A DNA stretch of 64,000 nucleotides. Origin: Vibrio sp. Isolate34 (GTDB lineage Bacteria > Pseudomonadota > Gammaproteobacteria > Enterobacterales > Vibrionaceae). Below, one piece after another: positions 1 to 7,414 of this stretch; position 1 is the stretch's first letter; every line of letters begins with the position of its first letter. The notes under the pieces are model-generated. The model was not told the origin of the DNA. It worked only from the letters and a program-made list of their open reading frames with translations, and made no database searches. The stretch is taken from positions 54,492 through 118,491 of the forward strand of contig NZ_JAKEUO010000005.1 in assembly GCF_022397915.1 (NCBI RefSeq). Direction: 5' to 3'. Made by a program: the position numbers and the translations under genes.

Positions 1-220
1 CTTGTAGCGCTCTCAATGGCATAGAGAAAATGCGTTTCACCATCAGTGCGGTAGTAATGGCTAAGTCGCTGAATCGGCGAGGTCTACCACGCTTGCCTTG
101 TTTGTTTTGTTTCCACTCAGCTATCGTTTCCTCATCAATCCAAAAGGTCAGAGAACCACGGTTGATTAAGGCTTTGTTGTACTGCTTCCAGTTAGTTGTT
201 TTGTAACGAGGTTTAGGCAT
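1..220 (-). CDS. IS5-family transposase, N-terminal part (cut by window edge)
   Basis: An ATG at 218-220 on the minus strand opens a frame with no stop to base 1 (73 codons visible). The protein begins MPKPRYKTTNWKQYNKAL and continues with a GRPRRFSDLAITTALMVKR stretch, which I recognise as the N-terminus of the IS5-group transposases common in Vibrio and Shewanella. The DDE catalytic domain would lie off the left edge. Only the family assignment can be supported; whether the copy is intact cannot be judged. Confidence 0.75.
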   Translation of the reverse strand, partial: MPKPRYKTTNWKQYNKALINRGSLTFWIDEETIAEWKQNKQGKRGRPRRFSDLAITTALMVKRIFSMPLRALQ

Positions 221-301
221 GAGGCTACGACGATTGATGGGTGTAGCCGCTCAGATCGTAGCTTCTAGATTTAGTTCCATCGAATTACGCAACAAAGCCC
301 C
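1..301 (-). mobile_element. IS5-family insertion sequence, one end (partial)
   Basis: The left edge of the window holds the upstream end of an insertion sequence read on the minus strand. It contains the first 73 codons of a transposase and about 80 bp of non-coding end. The outermost bases, read inward, are GGGGGCTTTGTTGCG, which I take as the terminal inverted repeat at about 287-301. The other end and the target duplication lie outside the window, so insertion boundaries are approximate. Confidence 0.75.
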
Positions 302-337
302 CAATAGTTTAAACCGTGGCTTCTTAACCGGAAACGA

Positions 338-874
338 CTACTGTTTTGAACGGTGAAGACCATAGATTGCATGGTCAACGATGCGACCATTTAAGTTCTC
401 ATTGCGCGTGATGATGCCTTCTAAGGTGAAATGTAAGCGCTCACATACCTTGCGACTACTGTGGTTGCGCGTTGCGGCAGATATCTCGACCTTTTCCATA
501 TCTAACTCATTGAAAGCAATATCAATCAGCTTCGCGACCACGCGAGTAACAATCCCCTTTCCTTGATACGTTTCAGACAGCCAATAGCCTATCGTGACTT
601 TCTGCTTATTGTGGTCAATGGTGTTGAAGCTACAGTTACCGACGATATTGTCTTTATACACAATTGCACAGGTCATGCTTTGGCCTTCTGCGTAATCGTG
701 CAGCGAGCGTTGGATGAAGATCCTAAAATCTTGCTCGGTTTTACAATGCGGTGGCCACACAAGCCATTGGCTTAGGTACTCATTCTGGCTTTGCGAGATT
801 TCTGCGTAATGAGCAGCGAAACCCTCTTCAACCAATGCGATGGATAGTTCGTCATCAATAACTGTTTTAAACAT
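338..874 (-). CDS. GNAT N-acetyltransferase, RimJ/RimL-like
   Basis: A 178-residue protein of the acetyl-CoA-dependent GNAT superfamily, close in layout to the ribosomal-protein-serine acetyltransferase group (RimL/YdaF). The acetyl-CoA pyrophosphate loop is visible as GYWLSETYQGKGIVTRVV (around residues 96-113, Q/R-x-x-G-x-G pattern), followed by the NHSSRKVCERLHFTLEG motif typical of RimJ/RimL proteins. Length is usual for the family. It starts at ATG 872-874 preceded on its strand by AAGGAAAGAC. It lies next to the insertion sequence end and has no operon partner. The acetyl acceptor cannot be read from the sequence; ribosomal protein, small molecule or toxin targets are all possible. Confidence 0.85.
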   Translation of the reverse strand: MFKTVIDDELSIALVEEGFAAHYAEISQSQNEYLSQWLVWPPHCKTEQDFRIFIQRSLHDYAEGQSMTCAIVYKDNIVGNCSFNTIDHNKQKVTIGYWLSETYQGKGIVTRVVAKLIDIAFNELDMEKVEISAATRNHSSRKVCERLHFTLEGIITRNENLNGRIVDHAIYGLHRSKQ

Positions 875-1100
875 GTCTTTCCTTTTCTTATGGCTGCTGA
901 TTTTAGTGGATCTTAGTCGGCAGGATATAATGTCGCATGATTTTTAATATGCAATCATTTGTAGCACGGAATTTTCGTGATACGTTGGTTCTATCACGAA
1001 ACTCATTAAACCTTACAATAGTTGTGTATATAATCATTAAGTATGCATTAGTATTGGCAGCCTAAATATATAAAAACTATAAAAAATCTAGGCTTAATTA

Positions 1101-2366
1101 ATGAATCAACATTGCCAGGACGTGACCGTAGACCTAAGGAAGGCTCTATTTGGTATTGCTAAGGCGCTTGATAACGTCGGTTTCGAAAGCAAAAATCATG
1201 GACAGAGGGTGGGTTACATCGCGTATCGATGTGCTCTGAGTGTAGGATGGGAAGAAGAACAAGCGCAACTTGCGTTCTCATTGGGGTTAATTCACGACTG
1301 TGGTGTCTCTCAAGTTGATGAGCAGCGTAGTTTGGTTTCAGGGTTCATTCCTGACTCGAGTTACCATCATTGTCAAAAGGGCTACCAAATACTAAAAGAG
1401 TGCCCGGTTCTTTCTATATTCGCTAAGCCAGTGCTTTATCATCACACCCCTTGGGTTGAGTTAAAGGCTATTCATATTAGCGAGTTAGAAAAAGAATTAG
1501 CTGCCATCGTGATGCTGGCCGATAGGGTCGACTACTTGTATGGCATCACTTCTTCAGATCGTTATGGAAACCTCACACTCGATGGCAAAGCGAGCATCAT
1601 TGAACGCTTAACTGAACAAGCGGATGAGATGTTCGAATCCAACCTTGTCCAACACATGTGTGAGTTGGTCGATTTGGATGATTTTTGGTTCTCGATGGAG
1701 ATCCCTTACATTGAAAACATGAGGGATAACTTTGAACCTGTACCTTTCTTCTCCCAGCAAATGTCGCTGGATGAGACGGTCGCCTTCGCTGAATTCATTG
1801 CCAATGTTGTTGATACCAAGAGCTCGTTTACCTTTAAGCATTCGTTGAAGGTAGGGCAGCTTTCAGAGTATTTAGCTAAGCAACTGGGTTACTCATATAC
1901 AACGCAGCGTAAGCTCTATTTAGCAGGGCTAGTACATGATATCGGTAAGCTGCAAACGCCAAGTGATATCCTCCACAAACCAGACCTACTCGCTGATGAG
2001 GAGTATTGCTGTATTAAGCGCCATGCAACGGATACAAGGTTCGCACTGCAAGAGTTGTTTAGTTCACCTCAGATTTGTGAGTGGGCGTCGAATCATCATG
2101 AAAGGCTAGACGGTTCGGGTTACCCAACGGGTAAAACGGCTGAACACCTGGATCAACCGAGCCGAATAGTCGCTGTGGTGGATGTGTTCCAAGCGTTGAC
2201 TCAGTCTCGCCCTTATCGTGCTGGTATGACGCTAGAACAGACGATGGCTATTTTGAGGGACCACGTTGATAACTTTAAGTTGGATCGAGAAGTGTTTGAA
2301 TGCCTTAATAAGCACGCGCAATATTGCTTTGAATTATCAACAGATAAACGAATGTACGCGTTCTAA
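1101..2366 (+). CDS. Tandem HD + HD-GYP cyclic-dinucleotide phosphodiesterase
   Basis: 421 residues with two related domains. The N-terminal one has a full HD-type metal set (His33, His65-Asp66 in LGLIHDCG, later HH pairs in SSYHHCQKG and LYHHTPW) but no GYP motif. The C-terminal one is a canonical HD-GYP domain: LVHDIGKL near residue 290 and NHHERLDGSGYP near 340. HD-GYP proteins cleave c-di-GMP or 3'3'-cGAMP. Family knowledge: V. cholerae V-cGAP1 (VCA0681) shows the same HD plus HD-GYP layout, with cGAMP phosphodiesterase and 5'-nucleotidase activities; orthology here is an inference. No signal peptide or membrane segment is seen, so it should be cytosolic. No clear Shine-Dalgarno precedes the ATG. 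Confidence 0.88.
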   Translation: MNQHCQDVTVDLRKALFGIAKALDNVGFESKNHGQRVGYIAYRCALSVGWEEEQAQLAFSLGLIHDCGVSQVDEQRSLVSGFIPDSSYHHCQKGYQILKECPVLSIFAKPVLYHHTPWVELKAIHISELEKELAAIVMLADRVDYLYGITSSDRYGNLTLDGKASIIERLTEQADEMFESNLVQHMCELVDLDDFWFSMEIPYIENMRDNFEPVPFFSQQMSLDETVAFAEFIANVVDTKSSFTFKHSLKVGQLSEYLAKQLGYSYTTQRKLYLAGLVHDIGKLQTPSDILHKPDLLADEEYCCIKRHATDTRFALQELFSSPQICEWASNHHERLDGSGYPTGKTAEHLDQPSRIVAVVDVFQALTQSRPYRAGMTLEQTMAILRDHVDNFKLDREVFECLNKHAQYCFELSTDKRMYAF

Positions 2367-2440
2367 CGCCATTGATGCTTTCGAGGTATGATGCTTTCAC
2401 TCATACTCGGTGGAAATGACTGAGCACCAGAAACAGAAAA

Positions 2441-2465
2441 GCGATAGCCGAGGCTATCGCTTTTT
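2441..2465. terminator. Bidirectional intrinsic terminator
   Basis: A 9-bp perfect stem (GCGATAGCC / GGCTATCGC) with a 2-nt loop, followed by TTTTT and preceded by AAAA, so it can serve both the HD-GYP gene and the minus-strand EIIA fragment that converges on it. Confidence 0.85.
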
Positions 2466-2496
2466 AATGGAGGCTTTCAGGATCTTTAGATCGAGA

Positions 2497-2742
2497 TTAG
2501 TATCGCTTTAAGATCTCGATGATTGCTTGCTCAGTTTCCGCTGCGATAATGTCATCATCATTTTGGAACAACTCTGATAGCGCCATAATCGTATGGATGT
2601 GGCTATCTGAGTCCATCGCCGCCAGAGTAATCGAAAGGTAAACGTCGCCGTTGTCTTCTGACTCTAAATCAACACCCTTCTTGAATACGGTCACTTGCAG
2701 TGATGCTTCATTCACATCATCTTCAGGACGAGCATGAGGCAT
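2497..2742 (-). pseudogene. PTS EIIA (mannitol/fructose/ascorbate class), C-terminal fragment
   Basis: The 81 residues match the second half of a PtsN/UlaC-type EIIA domain: AMPHARPEDDV carries the phosphorylatable histidine, and TEQAIIEIL is the usual C-terminal end. Family members are about 145-160 residues, so roughly the first 60-70 residues are missing. Reading upstream in the same frame gives only a few more codons before a TGA at 2764-2766, so no start of normal length exists. I infer a truncated relic, with no EIIB or EIIC partner nearby. A functional short form is unlikely because the N-terminal helices of the fold are absent. Confidence 0.7.
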
Positions 2743-2863
2743 CGCACAGAAAACTGCTAATAATCACACAGAATTAACCGAGAGGTTACTCAGTGCTCTA
2801 TATAGCTTGAACATAATTTGTTCATTTCATAACGTTCCGTTACAAGTCCCTGTTATTGAAGGG

Positions 2864-2885
2864 TTATTGGGTGATGACTCAATAA
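2864..2885. promoter_or_regulatory. Weak candidate LuxR/HapR-type site
   Basis: The half-sites TTATTGG and TCAATAA are separated by 8 bp, upstream of the lipoprotein gene. The right half is a perfect match to the LuxR/HapR half-site and the left has one mismatch, but the spacer is one base longer than in the usual 21-bp site. The remaining DNA between 2760 and 3012 is AT-rich and shows nothing else I can name. Confidence 0.25.
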
Positions 2886-3012
2886 ATTTGACCCGATGTG
2901 TGAGCTAATTTATATAAATGAGAATTATATAAAATATTGATTTCTGAATGTTTACTCACTAAGACAATTTTTGTTAGAACAGCTATTCAAAACAATAAGA
3001 TAGGTAAATCTA

Positions 3013-3633
3013 ATGAAAAAACTCGTCAGTTTGCTGCTTGCTGCAGTATCGCTAGGGCTTTCCGGTTGTGCAACGGTATTAACCGCAGAGCAAAGTGCAC
3101 CTCAACTCAATGAAGTTCCGCAAGAAAAAGCGCTGACCATCGCTGTGATTGATAAGCGACCATACGTTCTCGATCACGATAAAGAGCCAAAGTTCGAGGG
3201 TATTATTCGCAGCTCTTTAGGTATTCCTTATACCTACAACACGGCGACACAGCAGCCCATGTCTCAGTTTTTAACCGACAGATTGGTGGCAGGTTTGAAA
3301 AAACAGCAAGTAGCCGTTGAGTCTGTTGAGACGACACCGGAAGAGGATATCACTAAGGTTGCCGAGCAGATGAAAGCGTTCGACAACAAATCAATGATGT
3401 TCGTCTTGAATGAATGGAAGTATGACTTTCACGCGTTCACGGACAATTCTTGGTACAACGTTAATGTGATTATTTATGATGAAGCTGGTAAGAAGCTACT
3501 CAGCAAAAACTTCCAAGGGGAGAATGATGTGCCTGATGGCGGTGCAATCATCAATGAGATGCAACTGATCTACAAACAGCGCTTTGAAGAGATATTTCGA
3601 GATGCTGAAGTGAAAAGTGCACTACTAAACTAG
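3013..3633 (+). CDS. Uncharacterised outer-membrane-type lipoprotein
   Basis: 206 residues beginning with a lipoprotein signal peptide: basic MKK, hydrophobic run, then the lipobox LSGC with Cys19 as the acylated residue. Residue +2 after the cysteine is Ala, not Asp, so sorting to the outer membrane is expected. The mature part is rich in charged residues and shows alternating beta-like segments, but I do not recognise a named domain. It sits alone, with its own terminator. A role in envelope maintenance would be a guess; I leave the function open. Confidence 0.8.
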   Translation: MKKLVSLLLAAVSLGLSGCATVLTAEQSAPQLNEVPQEKALTIAVIDKRPYVLDHDKEPKFEGIIRSSLGIPYTYNTATQQPMSQFLTDRLVAGLKKQQVAVESVETTPEEDITKVAEQMKAFDNKSMMFVLNEWKYDFHAFTDNSWYNVNVIIYDEAGKKLLSKNFQGENDVPDGGAIINEMQLIYKQRFEEIFRDAEVKSALLN

Positions 3634-3658
3634 TCATTCCACTTTCTAACATATTTTG

Positions 3659-3683
3659 AAAAAGCCACTTTATGTGGCTTTTT
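3659..3683. terminator. Intrinsic terminator after the lipoprotein gene
   Basis: A 10-bp stem AAAAAGCCAC / GTGGCTTTTT around a 5-nt loop (TTTAT), 25 bp after the stop codon, followed by further T-rich sequence. Confidence 0.85.
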
Positions 3684-3793
3684 GTTTTAATGGCGTTTTT
3701 ATTTCTCTTATTTATTGCTGGTAAAATGGATTATCACGGTAAATAGTTCGATTTTGTGTGTTTTTTGACCGCGCGATCGTTTGCGTTAAAAAA

Positions 3794-3809
3794 TGTGATG
3801 AAAGTCTCA
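3794..3809. promoter_or_regulatory. Candidate CRP site upstream of the nupC leader
   Basis: TGTGA-N6-TCTCA matches the CRP consensus TGTGA-N6-TCACA at 9 of 10 positions and is preceded by A-rich bases. A possible -10 hexamer TATACT lies at 3820-3825, which would place the transcript start near 3832. Nucleoside transport is CRP-controlled in enteric bacteria, which makes the site plausible; its spacing to the -10 is not a standard activating distance. Confidence 0.45.
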
Positions 3810-3831
3810 CTTAACTGTTTATACTTCTCTT

Positions 3832-3930
3832 CCGGTTTTAAGCCGGTGCTTAGCCAATACAAGCCGTCACATGGATATGTGAATGACCCCACGGACCGGA
3901 CCAGCTACGTTCCACTGCTTGTATAAGGTG
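3832..3930 (+). ncRNA. Structured 5' leader RNA of nupC (riboswitch-like, unassigned)
   Basis: The leader can fold into a small hairpin (CCGGTT/AGCCGG, 3832-3846) and then a closed multi-branch domain. The closing helix pairs CTTA (3849-3852) with TAAG (3924-3927) and TACAAG (3858-3863) with CTTGTA (3918-3923), with GCCAA bulged. Inside are CCGT/ACGG (3864-3867 with 3891-3894) capping a CACAT/ATGTG hairpin, and a GGAC/GTTCC hairpin at about 3898-3913. The 3' strand of the closing helix overlaps the AAGGTG ribosome-binding site of the leader ORF. The base pairing is seen directly; function as a riboswitch is inference. It matches no riboswitch class I can recall. Confidence 0.45.
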
Positions 3931-3938
3931 ATTTTTAC

Positions 3939-4058
3939 ATGAACAACTCGTTGTTACAGTCGCTAACTCTGTTAGCTCCTTCATCGCGTAGCGTTTTGCT
4001 TGCGGTTCTTTGTCCTGTTCCTTTGATGTCATTTGCTTGGCTCATGTTCACTCTATAA
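3939..4058 (+). CDS. Leader peptide ORF, 39 codons, upstream of nupC
   Basis: ATG at 3939 with AAGGTG at 3925-3930, a good Shine-Dalgarno at 8-nt spacing. The product begins MNNSLLQSLTLLAPSSRS and ends LMSFAWLMFTL: it is hydrophobic, leucine-rich and has one plausible membrane-spanning stretch. The stop is 18 nt before the nupC ATG, so translational coupling or attenuation is possible. Its ribosome-binding site is partly paired in the proposed leader structure. I cannot tell whether the peptide or only its translation matters; it could also be a chance ORF. Confidence 0.5.
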   Translation: MNNSLLQSLTLLAPSSRSVLLAVLCPVPLMSFAWLMFTL

Positions 4059-4076
4059 GGATTACTAGGACACATT

Positions 4077-5285
4077 ATGAATATTCTATTTGGTTTTGTC
4101 GGTGTTATTGCACTGATTGCTTGCGCGTACCTGCTATCTGAAAGTCGTTCTTCGATTAACTGGAAAACGGTCTCTCGTGCTCTATTACTTCAGATTGGCT
4201 TTGCTGCTTTAGTATTGTATTTCCCATGGGGACAGTTGGCGTTAACAAGTCTAAGTAATGGCGTTTCTAGCCTACTTGGTTTTGCAGACGCTGGTATCGC
4301 TTTCCTTTTCGGTGACCTTGCAACTGAAGGCTTCATTTTCGCGGTTCGCGTACTTCCAATCATTATCTTCTTCAGTGCTTTGATCTCTGCGCTTTATTAC
4401 TTAGGTATCATGCAGAAAGTGATTCAAATCTTGGGCGGGGCGGTGCAAAAACTGCTGGGTACAAGTAAAGCTGAATCTCTTGTTGCGACAGGTAATATCT
4501 TCCTTTCTCAGGGTGAGTCTCCTCTTCTTATTCGTCCTTTTTTAAAGTCTATGACTCGTTCTGAACTGTTTGCTGTAATGGCAGGTGGTATGGCGTCGGT
4601 AGCTGGTAGTGTCCTTGGTGGTTACGCTGGTTTAGGTGTTGAACTTAAATACCTTATTGCCGCAAGCTTCATGGCTGCACCGGGTAGTCTGTTAATGGCG
4701 AAGATCATTGTTCCTGAGCGCAGCACACCAAGTGACTACGACCATATCGAACTAGATAAAGCAGACCAAAGCAACGTGATCGATGCATTGGCAAGTGGTG
4801 CAATGAACGGTATGAAAGTCGCTGTGGCTGTTGGTACTATGTTGATTGCATTCGTGAGTGTGATTGCGATGGTGAATACGGGCTTAGAAAGCCTAGGTGA
4901 GACGTTCGGTTTTGCGGGTATTACGCTGCAAGCTATTTTCGGTTACCTGTTCTCACCACTAGCGTGGCTGATTGGTATCCCGAGTGATGAAGTATTGATG
5001 GCGGGCTCTTACATCGGTCAGAAGATCGTAATGAACGAGTTTGTTGCTTTCATCGACTTTGTTGAGAACAAAGCACTGTTATCTGAACACAGCCAAGTGA
5101 TTGTGACATTTGCTCTATGTGGCTTTGCTAACATCGGATCTATCGCGATTCAGCTGGGTTCTATCGGTGTGATGGCGCCAGAGCGTCGTGCTGAAGTTGC
5201 TAACCTAGGTTTGAAAGCAGTAGCTGCTGGTACGCTAGCAAACCTAATGAGTGCATGTTTAGCGGGTATCTTCATCCTGCTTTAA
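4077..5285 (+). CDS. nupC: NupC/CNT family concentrative nucleoside transporter
   Basis: 402 residues, the usual CNT length, with about eight membrane segments plus re-entrant hairpins. It imports nucleosides with a cation across the inner membrane. It resembles V. cholerae vcCNT: FIFAVRVLPIIIFFSALIS, the GTSKAES helix, the NEFVAF cation/substrate motif and FALCGFANIGSIAI with the Asn and Ser that contact nucleoside ribose. The first hairpin motif, GQTEAP in vcCNT, is SQGESP here; Gln and Glu are kept but the Thr is Gly, which could change base preference. Shine-Dalgarno AGGA lies 6 nt before the ATG. It is expressed behind a long structured leader and a leader ORF. Confidence 0.93.
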   Translation: MNILFGFVGVIALIACAYLLSESRSSINWKTVSRALLLQIGFAALVLYFPWGQLALTSLSNGVSSLLGFADAGIAFLFGDLATEGFIFAVRVLPIIIFFSALISALYYLGIMQKVIQILGGAVQKLLGTSKAESLVATGNIFLSQGESPLLIRPFLKSMTRSELFAVMAGGMASVAGSVLGGYAGLGVELKYLIAASFMAAPGSLLMAKIIVPERSTPSDYDHIELDKADQSNVIDALASGAMNGMKVAVAVGTMLIAFVSVIAMVNTGLESLGETFGFAGITLQAIFGYLFSPLAWLIGIPSDEVLMAGSYIGQKIVMNEFVAFIDFVENKALLSEHSQVIVTFALCGFANIGSIAIQLGSIGVMAPERRAEVANLGLKAVAAGTLANLMSACLAGIFILL

Positions 5286-5320
5286 GCTAGATTTAGAAAG
5301 AACAGCTAGATTCAGTAGAA

Positions 5321-5367
5321 ACGGGCACCTTACTTACGGAGTTTACGTAAGAAGGGTGTCCGTTTTT
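5321..5367 (+). terminator. Intrinsic terminator of nupC
   Basis: A long stem with arms ACGGGCACC and GGGTGTCCGT, with inner TTACG/CGTAA pairing, followed by TTTTTT. The following 210 bp up to 5582 hold no feature I can support. Confidence 0.8.
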
Positions 5368-5582
5368 TCATGCCTGCTCGTTAAGTTCATTCGGACTTAG
5401 TCATCACTCTTATCGCTTCTATTGCGTTTTACGCTCACTCGGAAGAGTAATAGAGCAAGCCTGTTTTATCCGATATACTTGAATATCATTAGGTTGCGAT
5501 TAGTAACGTTCGGCTTCGATTAAGAACAATCGGTTTTCACCAGAACAAAAGCAACCAAGTCTAATAAATCAAAGGTCTTCCC

Positions 5583-5852
5583 ATGAACATGCGCGTTCTC
5601 ATTGGTCTTATCACCGCCTTTATCGGCTTGTTTGCGATGGTTTATCTTATTGCTGGTGGTACTCAGTTTCCTATCTCTCAGTGGCCGCAAGAGGCTTATC
5701 TCGGCTTGGTGTTTAGCGTCGTGTGGGGCACTGGCGTAGCAGCATCGGTGGCGTACTTCTTCTCGGCATTGGTGTTTGTGACGATTGCTGTGGTTTGTTA
5801 TGCGATTGGTTATAAGATCGGTGGACTCTTCTCAAGCAAGTCAGAAGCGTAA
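5583..5852 (+). CDS. Small hydrophobic inner-membrane protein, unknown function
   Basis: 89 residues, largely hydrophobic, with likely membrane segments at about residues 5-25, 38-58 and 60-82, and a polar tail FSSKSEA. The start ATG (first of MNMR) has no strong Shine-Dalgarno; an in-frame ATG two codons on is an alternative. I do not recognise a family. It stands between nupC and the efflux operon and appears to be its own unit. Confidence 0.6.
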   Translation: MNMRVLIGLITAFIGLFAMVYLIAGGTQFPISQWPQEAYLGLVFSVVWGTGVAASVAYFFSALVFVTIAVVCYAIGYKIGGLFSSKSEA

Positions 5853-5893
5853 ATTAGAAGTTTAAACGTACGCTCTATGCATTTTCTTTAGGG

Positions 5894-5921
5894 TTAACGT
5901 TCGTCTTAACCTTCCCTTAAC
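5894..5921. promoter_or_regulatory. Triple TTAAC direct repeat upstream of the RND efflux operon
   Basis: TTAAC occurs at 5894, 5906 and 5917, spaced 12 and 11 bp, 45-70 bp before the first gene. OmpR-family regulators usually bind direct repeats with a period near one helix turn, and the operon encodes such a regulator. Binding and autoregulation are inferences. Confidence 0.4.
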
Positions 5922-5965
5922 CCCAAGCTCGTTATCTTGTCTCCATTCTTACAGGAGACAAGAAG

Positions 5966-7414
5966 ATGAAATTGAATCTTCCTTTAAAACATTCCGTTAT
6001 CGCGCTGGCTCTAGTTGGTTTGATCGGTTGTACTTCAACCAGTCAGGCTGATTACGTATCGCTAGCCGAACAAAGCACCAACCAAACGCAGCAAAGCTTG
6101 CTCTCAGAGCTGATCCAGAAAACTGCTGATGAACAAGCCTCGAATCAAACGGCTTCTAATGACCAAGATCTGCAAGCTGATAAATTGCAGCTCACCGATT
6201 TAGTGAATGCGCCCGAGCTCGATCTTTATATCGAGCGTGCACTGCAGAACAGTCCAAGCCTTCAACAAAGCATCACTGCGCTCAAAATAGCCTATGCACA
6301 ACAAGGTGTGACCTCTGGCGACCGCTTACCCACCGTAGACGCGAGTTTTTCAGGTAAAGCGGACGAAGGTACCAACGGTTCAAGCACCACTGAAACCTAT
6401 ACCACAGATGTAACGGTTGGTTGGGAACTCGACCTATGGCAGAAGCTTGCAGATACAAACAACGCCGCTTTAAAAGATATAGCGACGTCTCAGGCTAACC
6501 TTCAGGGCGCTCAGGATCTGTTGGTCGCGAGTGTGATGAGAGGTTGGCTTGATATCAGTTTGAAGCAGCAGCTAGTAGATATTGAAACGCAGCGCTTAGT
6601 GATTCTAGAAAACAACGAAGAGCTTGTTTTAGAACGTTACCGCGCAGGGCTAGGTAGCCTTGAAGATCTGGATAACGCGAAAACAAGCAGTGCATCGACT
6701 CAGGCAACTTTAGCTGACTATCGCGAGCAGCTTGCACAAAGCCGACGCGAGTTGGTTCTGTTAACTGGGCAGTGGAGTGGTGAATCTGATGAGCTATCGC
6801 TTGCTGAACTTGGTTCATTCCCAACCATCATTAATCCGCTAGACAATATGCCAACGCAAGATTTGGCAGGACGTCCGGATCTTCAAGCTGCTTTCTTCAA
6901 CATCGAAGCAGAAGCATTGCGCGCAGATGCGGCATACAAAGCGATGCTGCCATCGATCAGCCTATCAGCGAGCCTAACCGATATGGCGGACTCTCCGAGT
7001 GAAGCCTTGCTGACTGGACCTTTGTGGAGCGCTCTGGGGCAAGTGTCAGCACCACTGTTTCAAGGTGGCAAGCTGAAAGCACAAGCTGAGATTGCAGGCC
7101 TAACCACAGAAACCAGCTACTGGGCTTATCAAGAAACGCTGCTTAGTGCGGTGAATGAAGTGGAAAACGCGATGGGACAAGAGTCGTCACTCACACTTCA
7201 ACAGCAACATCTCGCCAATGCCTTGGTGAGCGCACAACGCAGCTTCACCAGCTATGAAGAAAAATACCGTCAGGGTTTGGTCGACATTTTTGATCTACTT
7301 TCTGTTCAGCAACAAACCTATGACCTTGAAGCGCAGCTAACACAAACCATTTATAACCGTCTCGTAAACCGAATTGATTTAGGCCTAGCTCTGGGCTTGG
7401 GAGTATCTTCATGA
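5966..7414 (+). CDS. RND efflux outer-membrane factor (TolC/OprM-like lipoprotein)
   Basis: 482 residues. A signal peptide ends in the lipobox LIGC, so the protein should be acylated and anchored like OprM/NodT. Two repeated outer membrane efflux domains follow: the first around residues 75-270 with SPSLQQSITALKIAYAQ and WELDLWQKLAD, the second around 290-475 with AGRPDLQAAFFNIEAEA and the matching YRQGLVDIFDLLSVQQ. It forms the trimeric exit duct of a tripartite pump across the outer membrane. Shine-Dalgarno AGGAGA lies just before the ATG. It heads a six-gene operon and overlaps the next gene by 4 nt (ATGA). Confidence 0.92.
   Translation: MKLNLPLKHSVIALALVGLIGCTSTSQADYVSLAEQSTNQTQQSLLSELIQKTADEQASNQTASNDQDLQADKLQLTDLVNAPELDLYIERALQNSPSLQQSITALKIAYAQQGVTSGDRLPTVDASFSGKADEGTNGSSTTETYTTDVTVGWELDLWQKLADTNNAALKDIATSQANLQGAQDLLVASVMRGWLDISLKQQLVDIETQRLVILENNEELVLERYRAGLGSLEDLDNAKTSSASTQATLADYREQLAQSRRELVLLTGQWSGESDELSLAELGSFPTIINPLDNMPTQDLAGRPDLQAAFFNIEAEALRADAAYKAMLPSISLSASLTDMADSPSEALLTGPLWSALGQVSAPLFQGGKLKAQAEIAGLTTETSYWAYQETLLSAVNEVENAMGQESSLTLQQQHLANALVSAQRSFTSYEEKYRQGLVDIFDLLSVQQQTYDLEAQLTQTIYNRLVNRIDLGLALGLGVSS

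Noticed and set aside
3849..3927. Adenine/purine riboswitch upstream of nupC
   Set aside because: The conserved purine-riboswitch core (TATA junction, loop-loop pairing and TCTACC) is not present.
3850..4032. Minus-strand 60-residue ORF in the nupC leader
   Set aside because: Antisense to the structured leader and leader ORF, with no ribosome-binding site.
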